DNA of 64,000 nt from Diphasiastrum complanatum (GCA_029204225.1 CM055104.1:47748451-47812450), one strand, 5' to 3'. Positions 23,357 through 36,704 are shown, numbered from the stretch's first letter. The notes: generated by a model not told the origin, from the sequence alone. Translations and numbers: made by a program.

Positions 23357-26300
23357 ATGGCAGGATTGGGGGAATCCGTTCTTGGAGAAGCTAGTAAATT
23401 GGACGGGGTATCCAATTATAGCATTTGGAAATTCAAAATGAAAAGTATTTTCATGGAAAAGGAGCCGTGGGACATCGTCAGTGGGGTGGAACAATGGCCA
23501 ACTACAACTCCAGCCGATATTCGTGCATTTGACAAAAGGGCATAGAAGGCCTTATCCTTGATAAATTTGTCAGTGACGGATCATGTCATTGCCCACATTT
23601 GCATGGGATGCACTCAAGACACAGTTTTAGACAGAAAACCCCTCTTGAATGATATTTCTGAGGACCAAACTCATAAGTGTTTGCAGGGAGGAGAATGAGG
23701 GCGTAGGGTCCTATTTTACACGAATAAAGGAGCTACGAGTCCAGTTGACAGCTATTGGAAAGCCAATAAGAGATGTTGAGCTAGTTCACACAGCTATGAA
23801 TGGCCTATCTAAAAATTTCCAAATGTTTGCAAGTGGCATTGCTTCGAGGGAGAGGCTACCAACATTTGAAAATCTTCACAACATCATCCTACAGGAGGAA
23901 CAAAGACGAGAAGTGGTAAAAACTCGACTTCCTACATCAGAAGATCAAGCAATGCTAGCCAAAGGAAAGCATAAATACAAGAAGCAACCCAAGAAGTCGA
24001 ATGTGGAGGATGACAATCAAGGATCCACATCAGGCAAGAAGAAGAAAGACAATTGTTTCTATTGCCAAAAGCTTGGACATTGGGCAAGAGATTGTCGCAA
24101 GAAGAAGGCCGATATTAAGAGGGGCAAAGTGAAGCAGTTGACCAATTTTGTCGAGGAAGAGAATGAAAGTGAACGAAGATCAAGGCACGACATTTGTGAT
24201 AGCATTGGCGTTGCAACATTCCATTGATCACACGCATTGGTACGTGGACTCAAGAGCAACGAGACACATGACTGGCAACAAATCATGGTTTAAAAACTGG
24301 GAGCTTACTGACGATGGAGATAGAGTTGCATAGGCGAATGGCAACGAGTGCCAAATTCATGGAGTTGGTGCAGTGCCTATTCAATTTCCTGATGGACATG
24401 TGAAGGTAATTGAAAATGTGTTGTGTTCCTGGTCTTCAGAAGAGTCTTTTATCTGTTGATACAATGACAGATCATAAGTTGAAGGTGGAGTTCAACAACA
24501 AGAAATGCCAGATCAAGGATGTGAAATGGGGTTTCTAGGTGATTGATGATGGCTTTAGGGATAAAACTTGTGGTTTGTACAAGTTAAATGTTGTTGTTAA
24601 GAAGTGCAATGTGTTAGCATCTACATCTCTATCACAAAGTGATTTGTGGCATAGACGTATGGGACATTTGAACTTCAAGAGCTTGAGGTTACTTTGTAAG
24701 CTCAAGATGGTAACAAGTCTACCTAGCTTGGATGACAAAGAAGAGTCCATTTGCAAGGAGTGCGTGCTAGTCAAGTTACACAAGAAGAAGTTCAACAAAG
24801 AAGGAGCAACAAGGGCAAAACAAGTGCTTGAGTTGATACAGTCTGACCTATGTGTGCGAATGAAGGTAATGTCTATTGGTAAAGCATTCTATTTGCTAAC
24901 CTTCATTGATGACTACTCACAAAAGGCTTGCACCATTAAGAAGAAGTCTGACACATTTGAATGCCTAAGAAGCTTCAAAGCATTGGTGGAAAATCAGTCA
25001 GGTGCTAAGATCAAGGTACTTAGGCCAGATCATGGTGGTGAGTATCATTCCACAGATTTTATTGATTTTTGCCAAGAGCATGGCATTAAATAGGAGTTTG
25101 CATAGGTTGATACACCTCAACAAAATGGGATCGCTGAAAGGAAGAATCGTACCATTGTCGAAGCAGCTAGGTCAAGATGACACGTATGGGAGTTACTGAT
25201 TCTTTATGGGGTGAAGCTGTCAAAACTGCTGTGTTCTTGCAAAATAGAAGCCCTACAATTGTTGTACATAATCGCACACTCGAGGAGGCATTCATTGGTG
25301 AAAAGCCTAAGATGGATGGGTTGGATGTTGAGGTGTATGTTCACATACCTAAGAGCGAGAGAGCCAAAATGCAGGTAAAGGCCGTGAAGTGCATTTTTAC
25401 AAGTTATGATAAACAAACCAAGGGATATAGATGTTATGATCCAGATGGGCTACGTGTGCACATTAGTCGTGATGTCTTATTTGATGAAATCCATAGATTT
25501 GGGGATGAAGAAAAGGATAATGATGAGCTATGTAAGCTTCTCAAGGAGGATGAAGTAGTTCTACCACCACAGGAAGATCATCATGATGACAATGAGGAAC
25601 ATTGTACTCCTCCCACCATAGAGACGAGATGGAGAGTGAGAAACAAATCTATTGGATCGGAAAAGACTGAAGTAGCAGGTGACAAAAGGGAGGAGCAAGA
25701 TGCACCATGGGATTCCTATTCATCTCATAGCGGATCACCTCAACGTAAGTTACCTTAATGGTATACTAAACTCATGAGTGACAAGGAAGGGAAAATCGTC
25801 GAGCCTAGTAAGGAGGGAGAGTTGCAGCATTCCATAAGAGAGAGGAAGGAACCTAACAGGTTTCAGGTAAATCTTGCACTTATGAGTGATATTATTTCAT
25901 CTACTGAACTCTCTTGTTTTGAGGAGGCCAAAAATCAAGAGATATGGCAAAAAGCAATGCAGGAGGAGATTGATCCCATCAAACACCATGACACTTGGGA
26001 GATAGTGGATCTTCCAAAGGGCAAAAGACCCATTGGCAACAAATGGGTATACTAGACAAAATACAATACTAATGGAACTATTGCAAAACACAAAGCAAGG
26101 CTTGTAGTGAACGGTTATGCACAAAGCAAGGGCATTGATATGAAGAGACCTTCGCTCCTGTGGCCAAGTGGAATACACTTCGCATGGTGATTCCTTTGGC
26201 GGTGTTATTTGGATGGAATCTACACCAGATGGACATAAATTCCATGTTCCTGAATGGTAAGCTTGAAGAAGAAGTGTACATGGAGCAACCTAGTGGCTTC

Positions 26301-27403
26301 GTGGTACATGGCATGGAGAAAAAAGTATGCAAGCTGAAGAAAGCCTTATATGGATTGAAGCAAGCACCACTTTGATGAGCATCTCCTATCTAGAGGTTTG
26401 ACACACACTTCTTCAGATTTCAATATTTACTACTTTGCTTGTCACTCTAGTATCACACTGATTTGCTGTACGTAGACGACCTCATAATCACAAGAAATGA
26501 TGATGATTTGATTGGTGCAATCAAGAAGGACTTATCTTCTAGTTTTGATATGACTGCTCTTGGCCTGATGGACTATTGTTTGGGAGTGGAAGTATGGCAA
26601 GGTTGCAGTAGCATTGCACTAATACAAACAAAGTACGTGAATGAGATTTTGAAGCATTTCAAAATGTGCGATAGCAAGCCAGTATCCACACCTGTGGAGG
26701 TTGGTAAGAAACTATCTAACTAGGATGAGAGTGCACTAGTTGATGCCACTTTATTTCATCAATTAGCTGGTCCGCTGATTTATCTCACAACTACTCGTCC
26801 TGACATAAGTTATGATGTAAGCATTGTAAGTCAATTCATGGCTACTCCTAGAGAGATTCACTGGAAAGCAGCAAAGAGAATTCTTCGTTAATCCATGGAT
26901 TGTTGTATGAGAGGCAACATACTTTACCAGTTTTACAGGGCTTTGTTGATTCAGATTGGGCAGGTTGTATTGATGACAAGAGATGTACCACATGTTATGT
27001 ATTTCATGTTGGTAATGGTATATTTTCTTGGTCAAGTAAAAAACAAGACACAGTTGCTCTTTCTACTACAGAAGTAGAATACAAAGCACTATGTTTAGCT
27101 ACGCAAAAAGCAGTTTGGCTAAGGAGATTGTTAGAAGACATTGGAATTCCGCAGAACAAGCCTACTATGATCAGATGTGACAGCCAAAGTGCTATACATC
27201 TAGCTAAAAATCTTGTATTTCATGCATGCACAAAGCATATAAAAATTAAGTATCATTTCATTAGAGAGAAGTTATTATCTAGTAAAATAGACATAGTGCA
27301 TTGTAAGACAGAGAATCAGTTAGCTGATATACTCACTAAAGCTTTAAGTACTGATAAGTTTGAGTCTTTTAGGGAAAAGCTCTTTGTAAGAAAGATAAAC
27401 TAG
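23357..27403 (+). pseudogene. Decayed Ty1/copia gag-pol
   Basis: Gag begins MAGLGESVLGEASKLDG at 23357 (stop at 23543, resuming in the frame at 23649). The CCHC knuckle is CFYCQKLGHWARDC near 24053. The protease motif is WYVDSRATRHM near 24240, where Gly of DSG has become Arg. The GAG-pre-integrase zinc region (HRRMGH, CKEC) is near 24650-24760. Integrase D (FIDDYS, 24904), D (RPDHGGEY, about 25022) and E (IAERKNRT, about 25130) are all recognisable. RT spans 25918-26880 with YVDDLI at 26466, and RNase H 26900-27403. At least ten stops or shifts and an RT deletion near 26375 disable it. Its 5' LTR and leader are missing: the foldback element lies just upstream. Confidence 0.92.
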
Positions 27404-27417
27404 GGCTTAAGGGAGAG

Positions 27418-27756
27418 TGTTAGAATAAGTAAGCCTGAGTTTCTCTTACAGTTCATGACTTTTCATGTTTAGCAGTGATTTTGAGCTTTGTACTGCTTTT
27501 GTAACAGTGTGCATGAGTGCTAGCTTAACGGCACGCGTAGTGTAAGTTGGGACACGTGTCCCGTAATGGAGACCAAACTGCCATGCAGCGATACCCCACA
27601 GGAAATATACTGTGTATATGTACCTTTTAGTCTCTTTTGTTTATACAGTTCAAAAGTGTTCTCTTGGGCTGGTGTGTGATCTCTCTTTATTGCTTATCTG
27701 ATTGATGTTAGTTTGCTTGCAAATTAGCTAACTATACTGCCAGTAAGATCATTGAC
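27418..27756 (+). repeat. 3' LTR of the 23.4-27.4 kb copia
   Basis: After the pol stop comes CTTAAGGGAGAG (polypurine tract) and then TGTTAGAATAAG. The LTR carries ACACGTGTCCCG and a TATA-like TGTATATGTACC. It ends near CATTGACA, where an unrelated copia fragment begins. No partner LTR is present. Confidence 0.7.
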
Positions 27757-28066
27757 AACTTCCTCTTTTGTTATTAAGAAGAAATATAGGTCAAAGTTAA
27801 AATGCTTCTATTGTGGAATCCAAGGGCATTTTGCTAATGAATGTTTGAAGAAGCAAAGAGATGATGGTAGGCAAATCAACTTAACTACTAATGATGAGGA
27901 TCTAGGTGGTTGTGATTCTCTTTTGATGTGTTCTTTAAGTCCAATATCAAGTGAAGGTGACAAAGATTCATGTTGGATTGATAGTGGAGCTAGTTCACAC
28001 ATGACTACTCACAAGGAGTTCTTTACTTCTTTGGTCACAATGCAAAAGGAGATTGATATGGGCTAG
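27757..28066 (+). pseudogene. Copia fragment: zinc knuckle and protease
   Basis: An open stretch with a CCHC knuckle (CFYCGIQGHFANEC, about 27803-27844) and a protease active site (SCWIDSGASSHM, about 27973-28008), ending at a stop at 28064. Gag N-terminus and everything after the protease are missing. The DSGASSHM motif is intact, unlike that of its neighbour, so this comes from a different copia. Confidence 0.88.
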
Positions 28067-28595
28067 ACAATTTTCAAATTTAGTTTCATGGCTATCTCCT
28101 AAAGTAGTTTGATTTTTGCTCAATATGCCTTCTACTCACATCAAGCTTGTTGTCTTGTCTCCCTTAAAGTCCATACTAGAAGAACAAAAGGCACAAAGAG
28201 AATATCGTGAGGATCCATTTTCCTCATTAAATTTTTTGGAATCAAGTATTCAAACATCAATTTTTTTTTAACTTTTCACATGTGTGGGGACAACTGAAAC
28301 AATGTGAATAATCTCCTAAAGTGTGAGTGATTGTACAACATGTTGATAGTGATTGTAGACATTGTTTGAGAGATAGAATCTTTGGTGTTGAATCTTTGTA
28401 CAATCACCAATCATCTATCAACATGTGTGAATGGGGTGGGAAAGTCAAACAATGTGAATAATCTCCTAAAGATTCAACCAATGTTGATAGTGATTGTATA
28501 AAGATTCAACACCAAAGAGACTAGCTTGGCAATTCTAAGGCAAGAGCACTTAATACATGCATGAAACATTCACCACTCATCATACACATGTGACT
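28067..28595 (-). repeat. Probable left half of a copia LTR, with internal hairpin
   Basis: The 28.6-53.4 kb copia inserted here, splitting this sequence from 53394-53787, which ends as the 3' LTR of the copia remnant at 53.8-55.3 kb. Inside, 28374-28412 and 28483-28522 are inverted copies, and ACAATGTGAATAATCTCCTAAAG occurs twice directly (28299, 28448). The left LTR end is not resolved. Confidence 0.5.
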
Positions 28596-29278
28596 TGTAA
28601 AAATTATAGCAAATAAGGATCCTAAAACACTTGAAATGATGAGGGAAACAATAGATTATGATTTAATAAGATTAGCACAAGTTGAACCATCAAAATCCAT
28701 AAAAAATCTATGCTTGAACCTCACTAAATGGCCCAAATCCTTGAAGAAGGCTTCACACGTGTGAAAGTACGGCCTCCCACAGTCTGAGTACTGTACACCA
28801 GACCTACATTCAATCCTATAATCATTAGTAATCACAAGTACTCAAACAATTATGAACATAGAGAGCAATTGCATCATTATGAGAGAAAAAACATGAAATT
28901 GCTTGATTGATTTTGGTGAGATATCATCACCTATATATACATGATCCATCACGGTTTTGGGCAGGTATGAGTAGCCCTAAACCTATCCCTAATGCTAATT
29001 TTGGTGGATCTTTCATCCCTACCAAGTTAGGGTTGGAATCTTGGATATCCCTCAACAATGCAAAAATTACCAAAAATAGCTCCTATTTTTTTCTCCCTTG
29101 TATCTAAGCATAATTTGGACTCATTCCAAAGGTTCTAACACTTAGGTCTACTTGAGAGCATCCTTATGAATGGAATCCTATGCTATTTAGCACGTGTGAC
29201 AAGCCACATCATGACCATCTAACTATTTACAAGTCATATGACCAAAACTAGTCAAGCTAGAATTGTGAATTTTTAACA
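28596..29278 (-). repeat. 3' LTR of the host copia (28.6-53.4 kb)
   Basis: Plus-strand TGTAAAAATTATAGC to TTTTTAACA. Matches 52712-53393 at about 98% by eye. Carries GCTTCACACGTGTGAAAG near 28750. Flanked outside by GACT, as is the other LTR. The next bases, CTCCTCCTCAC, are the polypurine tract on the minus strand. Confidence 0.95.
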
Positions 29279-29355
29279 CTCCTCCTCACTATCTAGCTTG
29301 GTTCAATCATTGCTTTACTAATCACTCCAAGTGATGATCTGAACTTCATAAAAGG
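29279..29355 (-). pseudogene. Last codons of the host copia RNase H and its polypurine tract
   Basis: On the minus strand this reads DTFYEVQIITWSD to a stop, then the purine tract GTGAGGAGGAG next to the LTR. It fits the end of a copia RNase H. The rest of that domain is absent: the pol resumes only at 42258. Confidence 0.6.
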
Positions 29356-30513
29356 TGTCATTTTTCTGGAATATATCTCCTAAGTACTTGCCTTGTAATT
29401 ATGGGCAAGACCTTTAAAAGGAAAAGAAATTGTCTTGGACAACCTTTACTAGGTCGTCCATACAAAACGACTAGATACGAAAAGTCATGATAAACTAGAG
29501 TAACTTTAACTCATAGTTAAGTATACCTCCTATGGTATAGTTGAACATATTTTTAGTCTAATTGTTAACTAGACCCTTTCGCGGGAGCGACGCACCTGTT
29601 GTTTTAGAGGTGTGTTTGTTCGTCCCGTAGAACATATATTGATCTCACACTTCAGTCTCGATCATCGAGAGAGAAGAGTTTATGCTTATGTAAGAGATTG
29701 AAGAAGTGAATAGAGTTCTATGAGTTATCATCTCTTATCTCTGTTCTTCACACTGCTAAGTGTGAGTGATCTTGAGTCTGCTAACAATCTCTAACGCATT
29801 TCATGAATTACTCTCTGATCAGACAGACGCTCTAGTGCATTACGGCTATTTGTTGTGTTTCCGTAAAGCATGATCTAAAGAATTGTCTTTAAACCATCTT
29901 CTTCATCTGTCGTGAATACTTTCTTTTCGGCACTCGAATAATGACTATCTTTGGTACAGTCTAGCATGATCATTGAATAAAGCTGTATGTATACATATGA
30001 GATGACAGTCCTTGTCTGAAGAATTCAGTCTTTGATCTGTTTTTCTGACTGGCATTGACATAAGTTTCTAACGTATTCTAAAACTCTTCGTGTTCTTTAG
30101 CCATTAAGTTGGGCTTTAGTTGTTGAGGACTTCTGTTTAGAAACAAATAGTTCGCAAACACGATTAATTAATTGTCTGCACAGTCGCGAATACATCAAAC
30201 AATTCTCGATTCTCTATTGACACCTTAATCAGCCAGAGTGTAGTACTGCTGTACTACTCTGATAACATCTCATCTGCAGAACGCGCTTCATTCGATTTGA
30301 TAAAGGCCAGATTGTTGTTCTGAAATTTATTAACATTACCCATCCCAAACATAAGTAATACTAGCTACTTTTTAATGTCTATCGACAACTAGAATAACAC
30401 TTGAAACCACTTGCCATAATTGTACCAAAAACATAACTCTCTAATGCTGTCCTATGTGGGAACGACATTATTTACTATAAAATCTATATTAACCCTGTTG
30501 GTATAGTGCGACA
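29356..30513 (+). repeat. 5' LTR of the Ty3/gypsy element
   Basis: The end is certain: CCTGTTGGTATAGTGCGACA is followed by the primer site, and the last 62 bases recur inverted at 63939-64000. The start is placed at TGTCATTTTTC, where host copia coding sequence stops. No second LTR follows the pol at 36156, so the 3' LTR is lost. Confidence 0.7.
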
Positions 30514-30520
30514 TATACCA

Positions 30521-30542
30521 GATTTTGGCGTTGTTGTCGGGG
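30521..30542 (+). promoter_or_regulatory. Primer-binding site of the gypsy element
   Basis: GATTTTGGCGTTGTTGTCGGGGA, close to the TGGCGCCGTTGCCGGGGA site common in plant Ty3/gypsy elements, lies 7 bases after the LTR. Confidence 0.75.
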
Positions 30543-30662
30543 ATAGTTTAGGAAAGTTATAAGAAATCTGACAAATCCATCTCCATCTTTAGTATATGTC
30601 AAATAGAGAATCCAGACTAGTATGATACCGTAAGCTTAGAGAGGAACTTTTACAAAGATAAA

Positions 30663-32051
30663 GTGAGAATACCAGTCAAAGAAATCAAAATCACTGCCCA
30701 GTTACTTAAACTCCTAATTCACTTCGGTATGGAGGGTCCTGTTGCACGTTTCACTTCTATCTCTAAAATTAAATACGAGTATTTTAAAGGGACTTCTTTT
30801 GATGATGCAGATAGCTATGTCTCACAATTCGAGTCAATTGCTAATGCGAATAACGAGGGAATTGACGTAGATAAACTATGAATTTTCTCTGGTCTGCTAA
30901 GAAAGCAGACACGCATATGGTACAACCAAGTTGAACTATGCCGTGTAGGAACCCGGTACTTGCTGAAAGATGTGTTTCTGAACCAGTTCAGAGAGATCGG
31001 TTAAAAATCTAGAATTCTTGGACGTCTGAAAAATGTTCAGAAGAAGAGTAAAGAATCCCTTCGCAAATATACATGAAAGGTTAAAAATCTCATAGGAAAA
31101 CTAACCGGTGTATATCCCGTAGATATGCAGATCGAATGGGTTTTGGCTGGTTTACCACCAAAGATTGATCGGTATTGCACACAAGGGGACATGACCTCCT
31201 TAGCAGCAGTAATAGCTAGTGCCAAAAATTTTGAGACCTCGAAACTAGCACAAAAGCGACGATTGACTAAGAAATCTCGAAAATCGAAGACTGATTCTAG
31301 TGACAGCGATGAAGATTCTGATTCAAGTACCAGTTCTTCAAGCTCGGAATCTGAAAGCAGCGATTCATCATAATCAGAAGCTGACAAAGGAGAGAGAAAG
31401 AATAAACGACGAATTAAATGAAAGGATGACATGAAAGTTGTCAAGGATAAGTCGTCAACTTCCAAAGTGGAAAAGCTTTGGAAGAGTAGTATGGCTGACC
31501 TTAATAAAAAATTTAATGACTTGAAAGTGCAGATCTCTGAAGTTGCAGATAAAAGACCAAAAGCGTCTTCTTCCAACTCAAGAATGTGGTGTACGAAATG
31601 TGGAACTTCTGGACACACTAAGGAAGACTGCACTACTGTGAATGTCAAATACATTGAAGATCCTGCCCAGAAGGTACTTTTTAGTTTTCAAAATGATGCG
31701 ACTACTAACTATGTACAAGGTACTACAACATCGGCCCAGCAGGACAGACCCAAGTTCGCACCAAGAAGACATAATCCTCCTGAATTTGTTGGACCAACGA
31801 AGTCTCAAACCGCGACTAAACCAGTTTTGGACAACTGCTACAAATGTGAAGAGCCGAGACATTTTTCTCCTGACTGTCCTCAACCGCGAAAGCCCATTGG
31901 TTATGTACTATTATGTTCAAATTGCAGAGATCCTAGCCATAAGTATCCTGATTGCCCTCAGCCACAGAAGCTGCGACCCAAATATCAGTATGTAGCAACA
32001 CCAGCTACTACAGACATGAAAGCGAAAGCTGCGACTGATGCTGTTGTGTAG
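30663..32051 (+). pseudogene. Gypsy gag with three zinc knuckles
   Basis: The capsid-like part (30663-31240) reads YFKGTSFDDADSYVSQFE, then RIWYNQVELC after a stop at 30879, with further stops near 31001 and 31072. A long Ser/Asp/Glu tract (SDSDEDSDSSTSSSSSESES, about 31300-31370) is followed by a Lys-rich stretch and three CCHC-type knuckles: CTKCGTSGHTKEDC, CYKCEEPRHFSPDC and CSNCRDPSHKYPDC (about 31590-31960). The second has Arg-His in place of Gly-His. Three knuckles is more than the one or two usual in plant gypsy gag. Confidence 0.85.
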
Positions 32052-32111
32052 AGAATTGACGTTATTGAAGGAAAACTGGCAAAGACAGAAGATCGTTCCT
32101 AGCCAAGTGAC

Positions 32112-35100
32112 GTGGAGAAATTATTCAAAGTCACAATGAGAAGCAAAAGCTCCTCGAAACCTGATCAGAAATCTTCGACAAAGTGCATAAAATCCTCGAA
32201 GAATAAATCCTCTAACAGAACAACGAACAAATCAACGACTAAGGAAGATCTCAAAGATGACCCTGACTATGACTGCAATGCTGTGAAGTTATTTGCAAAA
32301 GATATCTCGGCAGAAACAAAGGAAATCATCAATGCTGAACTTCAGACAACTATTGTAGAAAAGGTGGTCACTTTCGAGGGAGAGGACGAAGAAATCGCGA
32401 AGACGAAATTGTCTAGTGCTGTTATCGATAAACCAATCTCGAAATCGAAGACGAAAGAATATGACATCATGACTGATATTGGATCCCTTCGTCCAAATAT
32501 TACTTTTGAACAACTATTGGCAGATAACACTTATTACAAAAAGCAACTGAAAGGCCTTTCTGTGCCCAAAAAGAAGAAAAAAGTTTCTCTGCCAGATGTT
32601 GGTGTTTTGTCTAGTGATTTAGGTGATCTCGGTGCACCTAAGATTGATATTACCATTTCGGGATGCCTGATCAAAAAAGTGCCAATTGACTCTAGTTCCA
32701 GTGTGAATATAATAACAGAAGACACAGCTCATGCTCTGGAGCTGACTGACATTCAACCGACACAGCGAAACATCAAGTTAACTGATTTGACACGACGAAA
32801 ACCTGTTGGAGAACTGAAGGATGTCACTGTCTACATTCAAGACAAGCCATTCACAATGAATTTCATTGTTATCAAATCACTCAGTTTGTCATCCTATTCT
32901 GTGCTGATTGGACGACCTTGGCTTTATCAATCAAATGCAAGTGTACATTGGAAATCCAGAGAGCTGAGATTTCAAACTGGTGAGACCAATAACCAAGGTA
33001 AGCCAACAAAACAAATCATAACTTGGAGTCATGACAAATATGAAGGTGAAACTCCTTTGTCCAACACCAGCTTTACATCAAAAGAATCTTCGTATGCCTT
33101 GAATATTTTTCCCAATGAATCTGATATTGAAGTTCAGTACTTTGAATGTTATGAGAATGCTGATGACGAAGAATTCTTCGATGCCTGCGACGCTAAAGCA
33201 GATGTTTCGTATGAAAAAATTAATGTTGCAGACACGAACTCGAAAGAGTCTGACGATTCTAGTGACAAATCTGAACACGAATTTGGTAACAAGAATCAGG
33301 TTGACAACAAGAAAACATATGTGGAGTCAACCATGCGCAAAATCCATGGCCATACCAAGGCCAGTATGATAGAAGGTATCATTTTATCAGATTCAACTGA
33401 ACTGATTGAACTTGCACCTGGCAGATTTGTGCATGTTTCAAAGTCACTTGGAGAATCGGAGCTAGTGAAATTCACTGAACTATTGAAGGAGTATCAAGAC
33501 GTTTTTGCCTGGTCGCTCGACGATTTGAAGGGTATACCTTCAGAATTTGGAGAGCACCAAATTGATCTTAAGGAAGATGTTGTACCTATTCGACAGAGAC
33601 AGTATCGTCTCAATCCTAAGTACTCTCTCATGGTTAAGGACGAACTTAACAAGCACCTTAAGGCAGGTATAATCTATCCTGTCTTAAGTAGTAAATGGGT
33701 TTCACCCATTGTTATCGTCCCAAAGAAGAAGACTGGCAAAATACGAATATGCCAGGAAAACTCCATGCTGCCACAAGGAAGGACCATCATCCTCTGTCTT
33801 TCACTGATTCCATCCTAGATCAGGTTGCTGGTCAAAGCGTTACAGTTTCTATGACGGCTTTTCTGGATATAATCAGGTTGGAGTGCGAAAGGAGGATCGT
33901 TCAAAGACCACATTCACTACGAATTGGGGCACTTATGCCTACAACAAAATGCCCTTTGGTCTTTGTAATGCTCCAACGACTTTTCAGTGAATCATGATGT
34001 TAATTTGTGTTGCCTTCTTGAGAACTTTTCTCGAAATATTTATTAATGATTTCTGTGTATACAGTGATATAAAGACACACCTGCAGAAGCTGAAATTAGC
34101 ATTGCAAACGGTGTCGAGATACTTGTTTATCTCTTCATCCAGAGAAATGTTTTTTTGGTATGAAAGAAGGAATATTGCTCAGACACAGAATATCTAATAG
34201 AGGAATAGAAGTCGACAAAGATAAAGTCGAGCTTATAAAGAATCTCTAGATACCAACCAATTTACGTGAACTAAGAGCTTTCTTAGGACATGTTGGCTAT
34301 TACAGGAGATTTATTCAAAATCATGCTTCTATTGCTGTCTCTCTTACACATCTACTGAAGAAACAAGTGGAATACTTGTGGACGAATGAACAGCAGAAAG
34401 CATTCGAAGATCTTAAGCAAAGATTGATCAATGCTCCTATTCTGAGACCACCCAACTGGGCCATTTTATTTCATAGTTATGTGGATGTTTCTGCATTTGC
34501 TATTGGTGTCTGTCTAAGCCAGAAGGACGACCAAAAGAAGGATCATCCCATCTACTATGCAAGTTGACAGCTCAGTGCATCAGAGAAGAATTATTTGGCT
34601 ACAGAAAGGGAAGCACTTGGCATGATTTTCACTGTTAAAAAATTTCGCCATTATTTGCTGGGATATGTATTTATTTTTCATGTGGATCATTATGCTCTTA
34701 AATATCTTGTAAATAAACTAGATCTATCAGGATGAATTGCTCGATGGGTTCTACTTCTGTAGGAATCTACTTATCAAGTAGAGCTTCATCAAGGAAAATA
34801 TCATACGAATGCTGATTATCTATCGCGACTCAGCACCGAAAAAATTGAAAACTCTATCAATGATGGTTGTCCAGATGAACATTTATTCGAGATTTCATCT
34901 ACAAATTCATTATATTTTGATATTATTATTTATCTTAAGAATCAGATATATCCGGACGGTTAGGATTTGGAGCAAAAGACAGCTTTTCAATATAAGGTAG
35001 CACCTTATACAATTATTAACAATGTTCTATACAAGCTTGGTGCTGACCATCAACTACGAAGATGTCTCAAAACTGAAGACATTAAAAAGGTCGTTAAAGC

Positions 35101-36156
35101 CTTACACTCAGAAGATGCTGGTGGACATTTTGCTTTGAAGAATACAGTTAATAAGATATTGACTGCCAAGTATTGGTGGCCAACAATGTTCAAGGATGTA
35201 TCAAATTTTATTCGTTCATGTGATCCATGCCAAAGATCTGGTAAGCCTACAAAAGCAATGAATTGGCCGTTGACACCAATCCTGTCTCTTGCACCATTCG
35301 AGAAGTGGGGATTGACTTTGTCGGTCCAATTGGACCTATTACCCGACATACAAAATGTCGTTATATTCTAGTTGCAACGGATTATGCCATCAAGAACGTT
35401 GAAGCAGAGACGATGAAACGAAACGATGCAAAAATTGTCGCGACGTTCTTATTCAAAAGAATAATCACAAGATATGGTTGTCCACTCGAACTAGTAAGTG
35501 ATCGAGGTACACATTTTTTAAATGACACTATACGGTTGCTGACAACTTATTTCTTGATCAAACATAAAAAAACTACACCGTATAATCCAAAAGCAAACGG
35601 GTTGATAGAAAGAGCTAATGGAATCTTATGTAAGATCCTGATTAAAATTACTATTGCATATGCAACGAATTGGGAACAGAAACTACTATCAGTTCTCTGG
35701 GCTTATCGCAACACAGAGAAAATCACGACGAAATAGACACCATATTTTCTTACATATGATATGCATCCTATTTTGCCAAATGAATTTGAGGTGAAAATCT
35801 TTCGTATTCAAGCTCAACGAACAGATGCAGAATGTATAAATGAAAGGTTGACTAATATTGAAGAACTAGCTGAAGCTCGTGAGACCTCACAAAAACTAAC
35901 GGAGGAAATCCAGAAACAAAGAAAGAAGAAATAATATGATAGTCATATAAAAAAATGTGATCTTAAAGCTGATGATTATGCGCTGATATATGACAGTCAC
36001 CATCAAAAGTTTCTTGGAAAACTCCATATGCGATGGCTTGGACCGTATAAAGTCATAGAGGTGTTTGACAATGGTTCTGTGCAACTTCAATCACTTGAAG
36101 GTGAACTATTACCGACACGTATTAACGGGTCCACATTGAAAAAATACTACCATTGA
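32112..36156 (+). pseudogene. Gypsy pol: protease, RT, RNase H, integrase
   Basis: The first 568 residues (32112-33818) are open and contain a retropepsin-like core with VPIDSSSSVNII (DSS for DSG) and VLIGRPWLY, then the RT start (VFAWSLDDLKGIP, SSKWVSPIVIVPKKK). A frame shift occurs near 33755. RT continues as KMPFGLCNAPTTFQ, but the YxDD box now reads FINDF near 34045. RNase H spans about 34370-34830 (FHSYVDVSAFAIG, TEREALG). The integrase zinc finger is at about 35120-35235 (H..H, CDPCQR), with core D at IDFVGPIG, D at LVSDRGTHF and E at LIERANG. The GPY/F-like end MRWLGPYKVIEVFD leads to KKYYH at 36156. Order PR-RT-RH-IN marks Ty3/gypsy. Many stops make it inactive. Confidence 0.93.
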
Positions 36157-36704
36157 CCAGAAATTTTTTATTTTTTATTTTTTTTATTTTTATTATTTTC
36201 TAGTATTTTTCTGGAATTAATCGCGAATTTTCTTTTATCTTTTCTAAAATTTTTCACAACTTTTTATTTATCTATTTATTTTATTCTAGAAATTATCCAA
36301 AAATTTTCGAGAATTTTTCTTGACTTCTCTCAATCTTTCAATATCATTTTAAAAGTATTTTCGAGAACTTTTCGAAATTTTTTCACGACACTAAATTTGT
36401 TAATCAAATTTTCGTAAATCGTTTTCAAGAATTTTTCTAGCATCATCTCCAGCTTTTTGAGAAATTTTCTAGTATGTTACTAAAATATTCGAGAAATTTT
36501 CGTGAGTTTCTGTATCATTTTTTAAGATCCTTCGAGAAAGTTTTGCGAAACTTTCTAGAATCTTTCTAGTATATTTTCGAGAATCTTTTGAGAATCTCTT
36601 GACCTACTTTCTGTATCCCTCCATTAAAGACGATGGCCACGTGATCATCATTATTCACACGTGTGTACACTCACAAATATTGTTTTTTCTTAATTTATTT
36701 TTTC
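36157..36704 (+). other. AT-rich stretch after gypsy pol, no gene
   Basis: Repeated degenerate TTTTCGAGAATTTTT-like words (36290-36600). It may be the gypsy 3' untranslated region. The expected polypurine tract and 3' LTR are not seen before a copia fragment begins. A TTCACACGTGTGTAC palindrome lies near 36655. Confidence 0.6.

Noticed and set aside
29356-36156. Possible intact gypsy element
   Set aside because: The 3' LTR is missing, the RT YxDD box is altered to FIND, and several stops and shifts are present.
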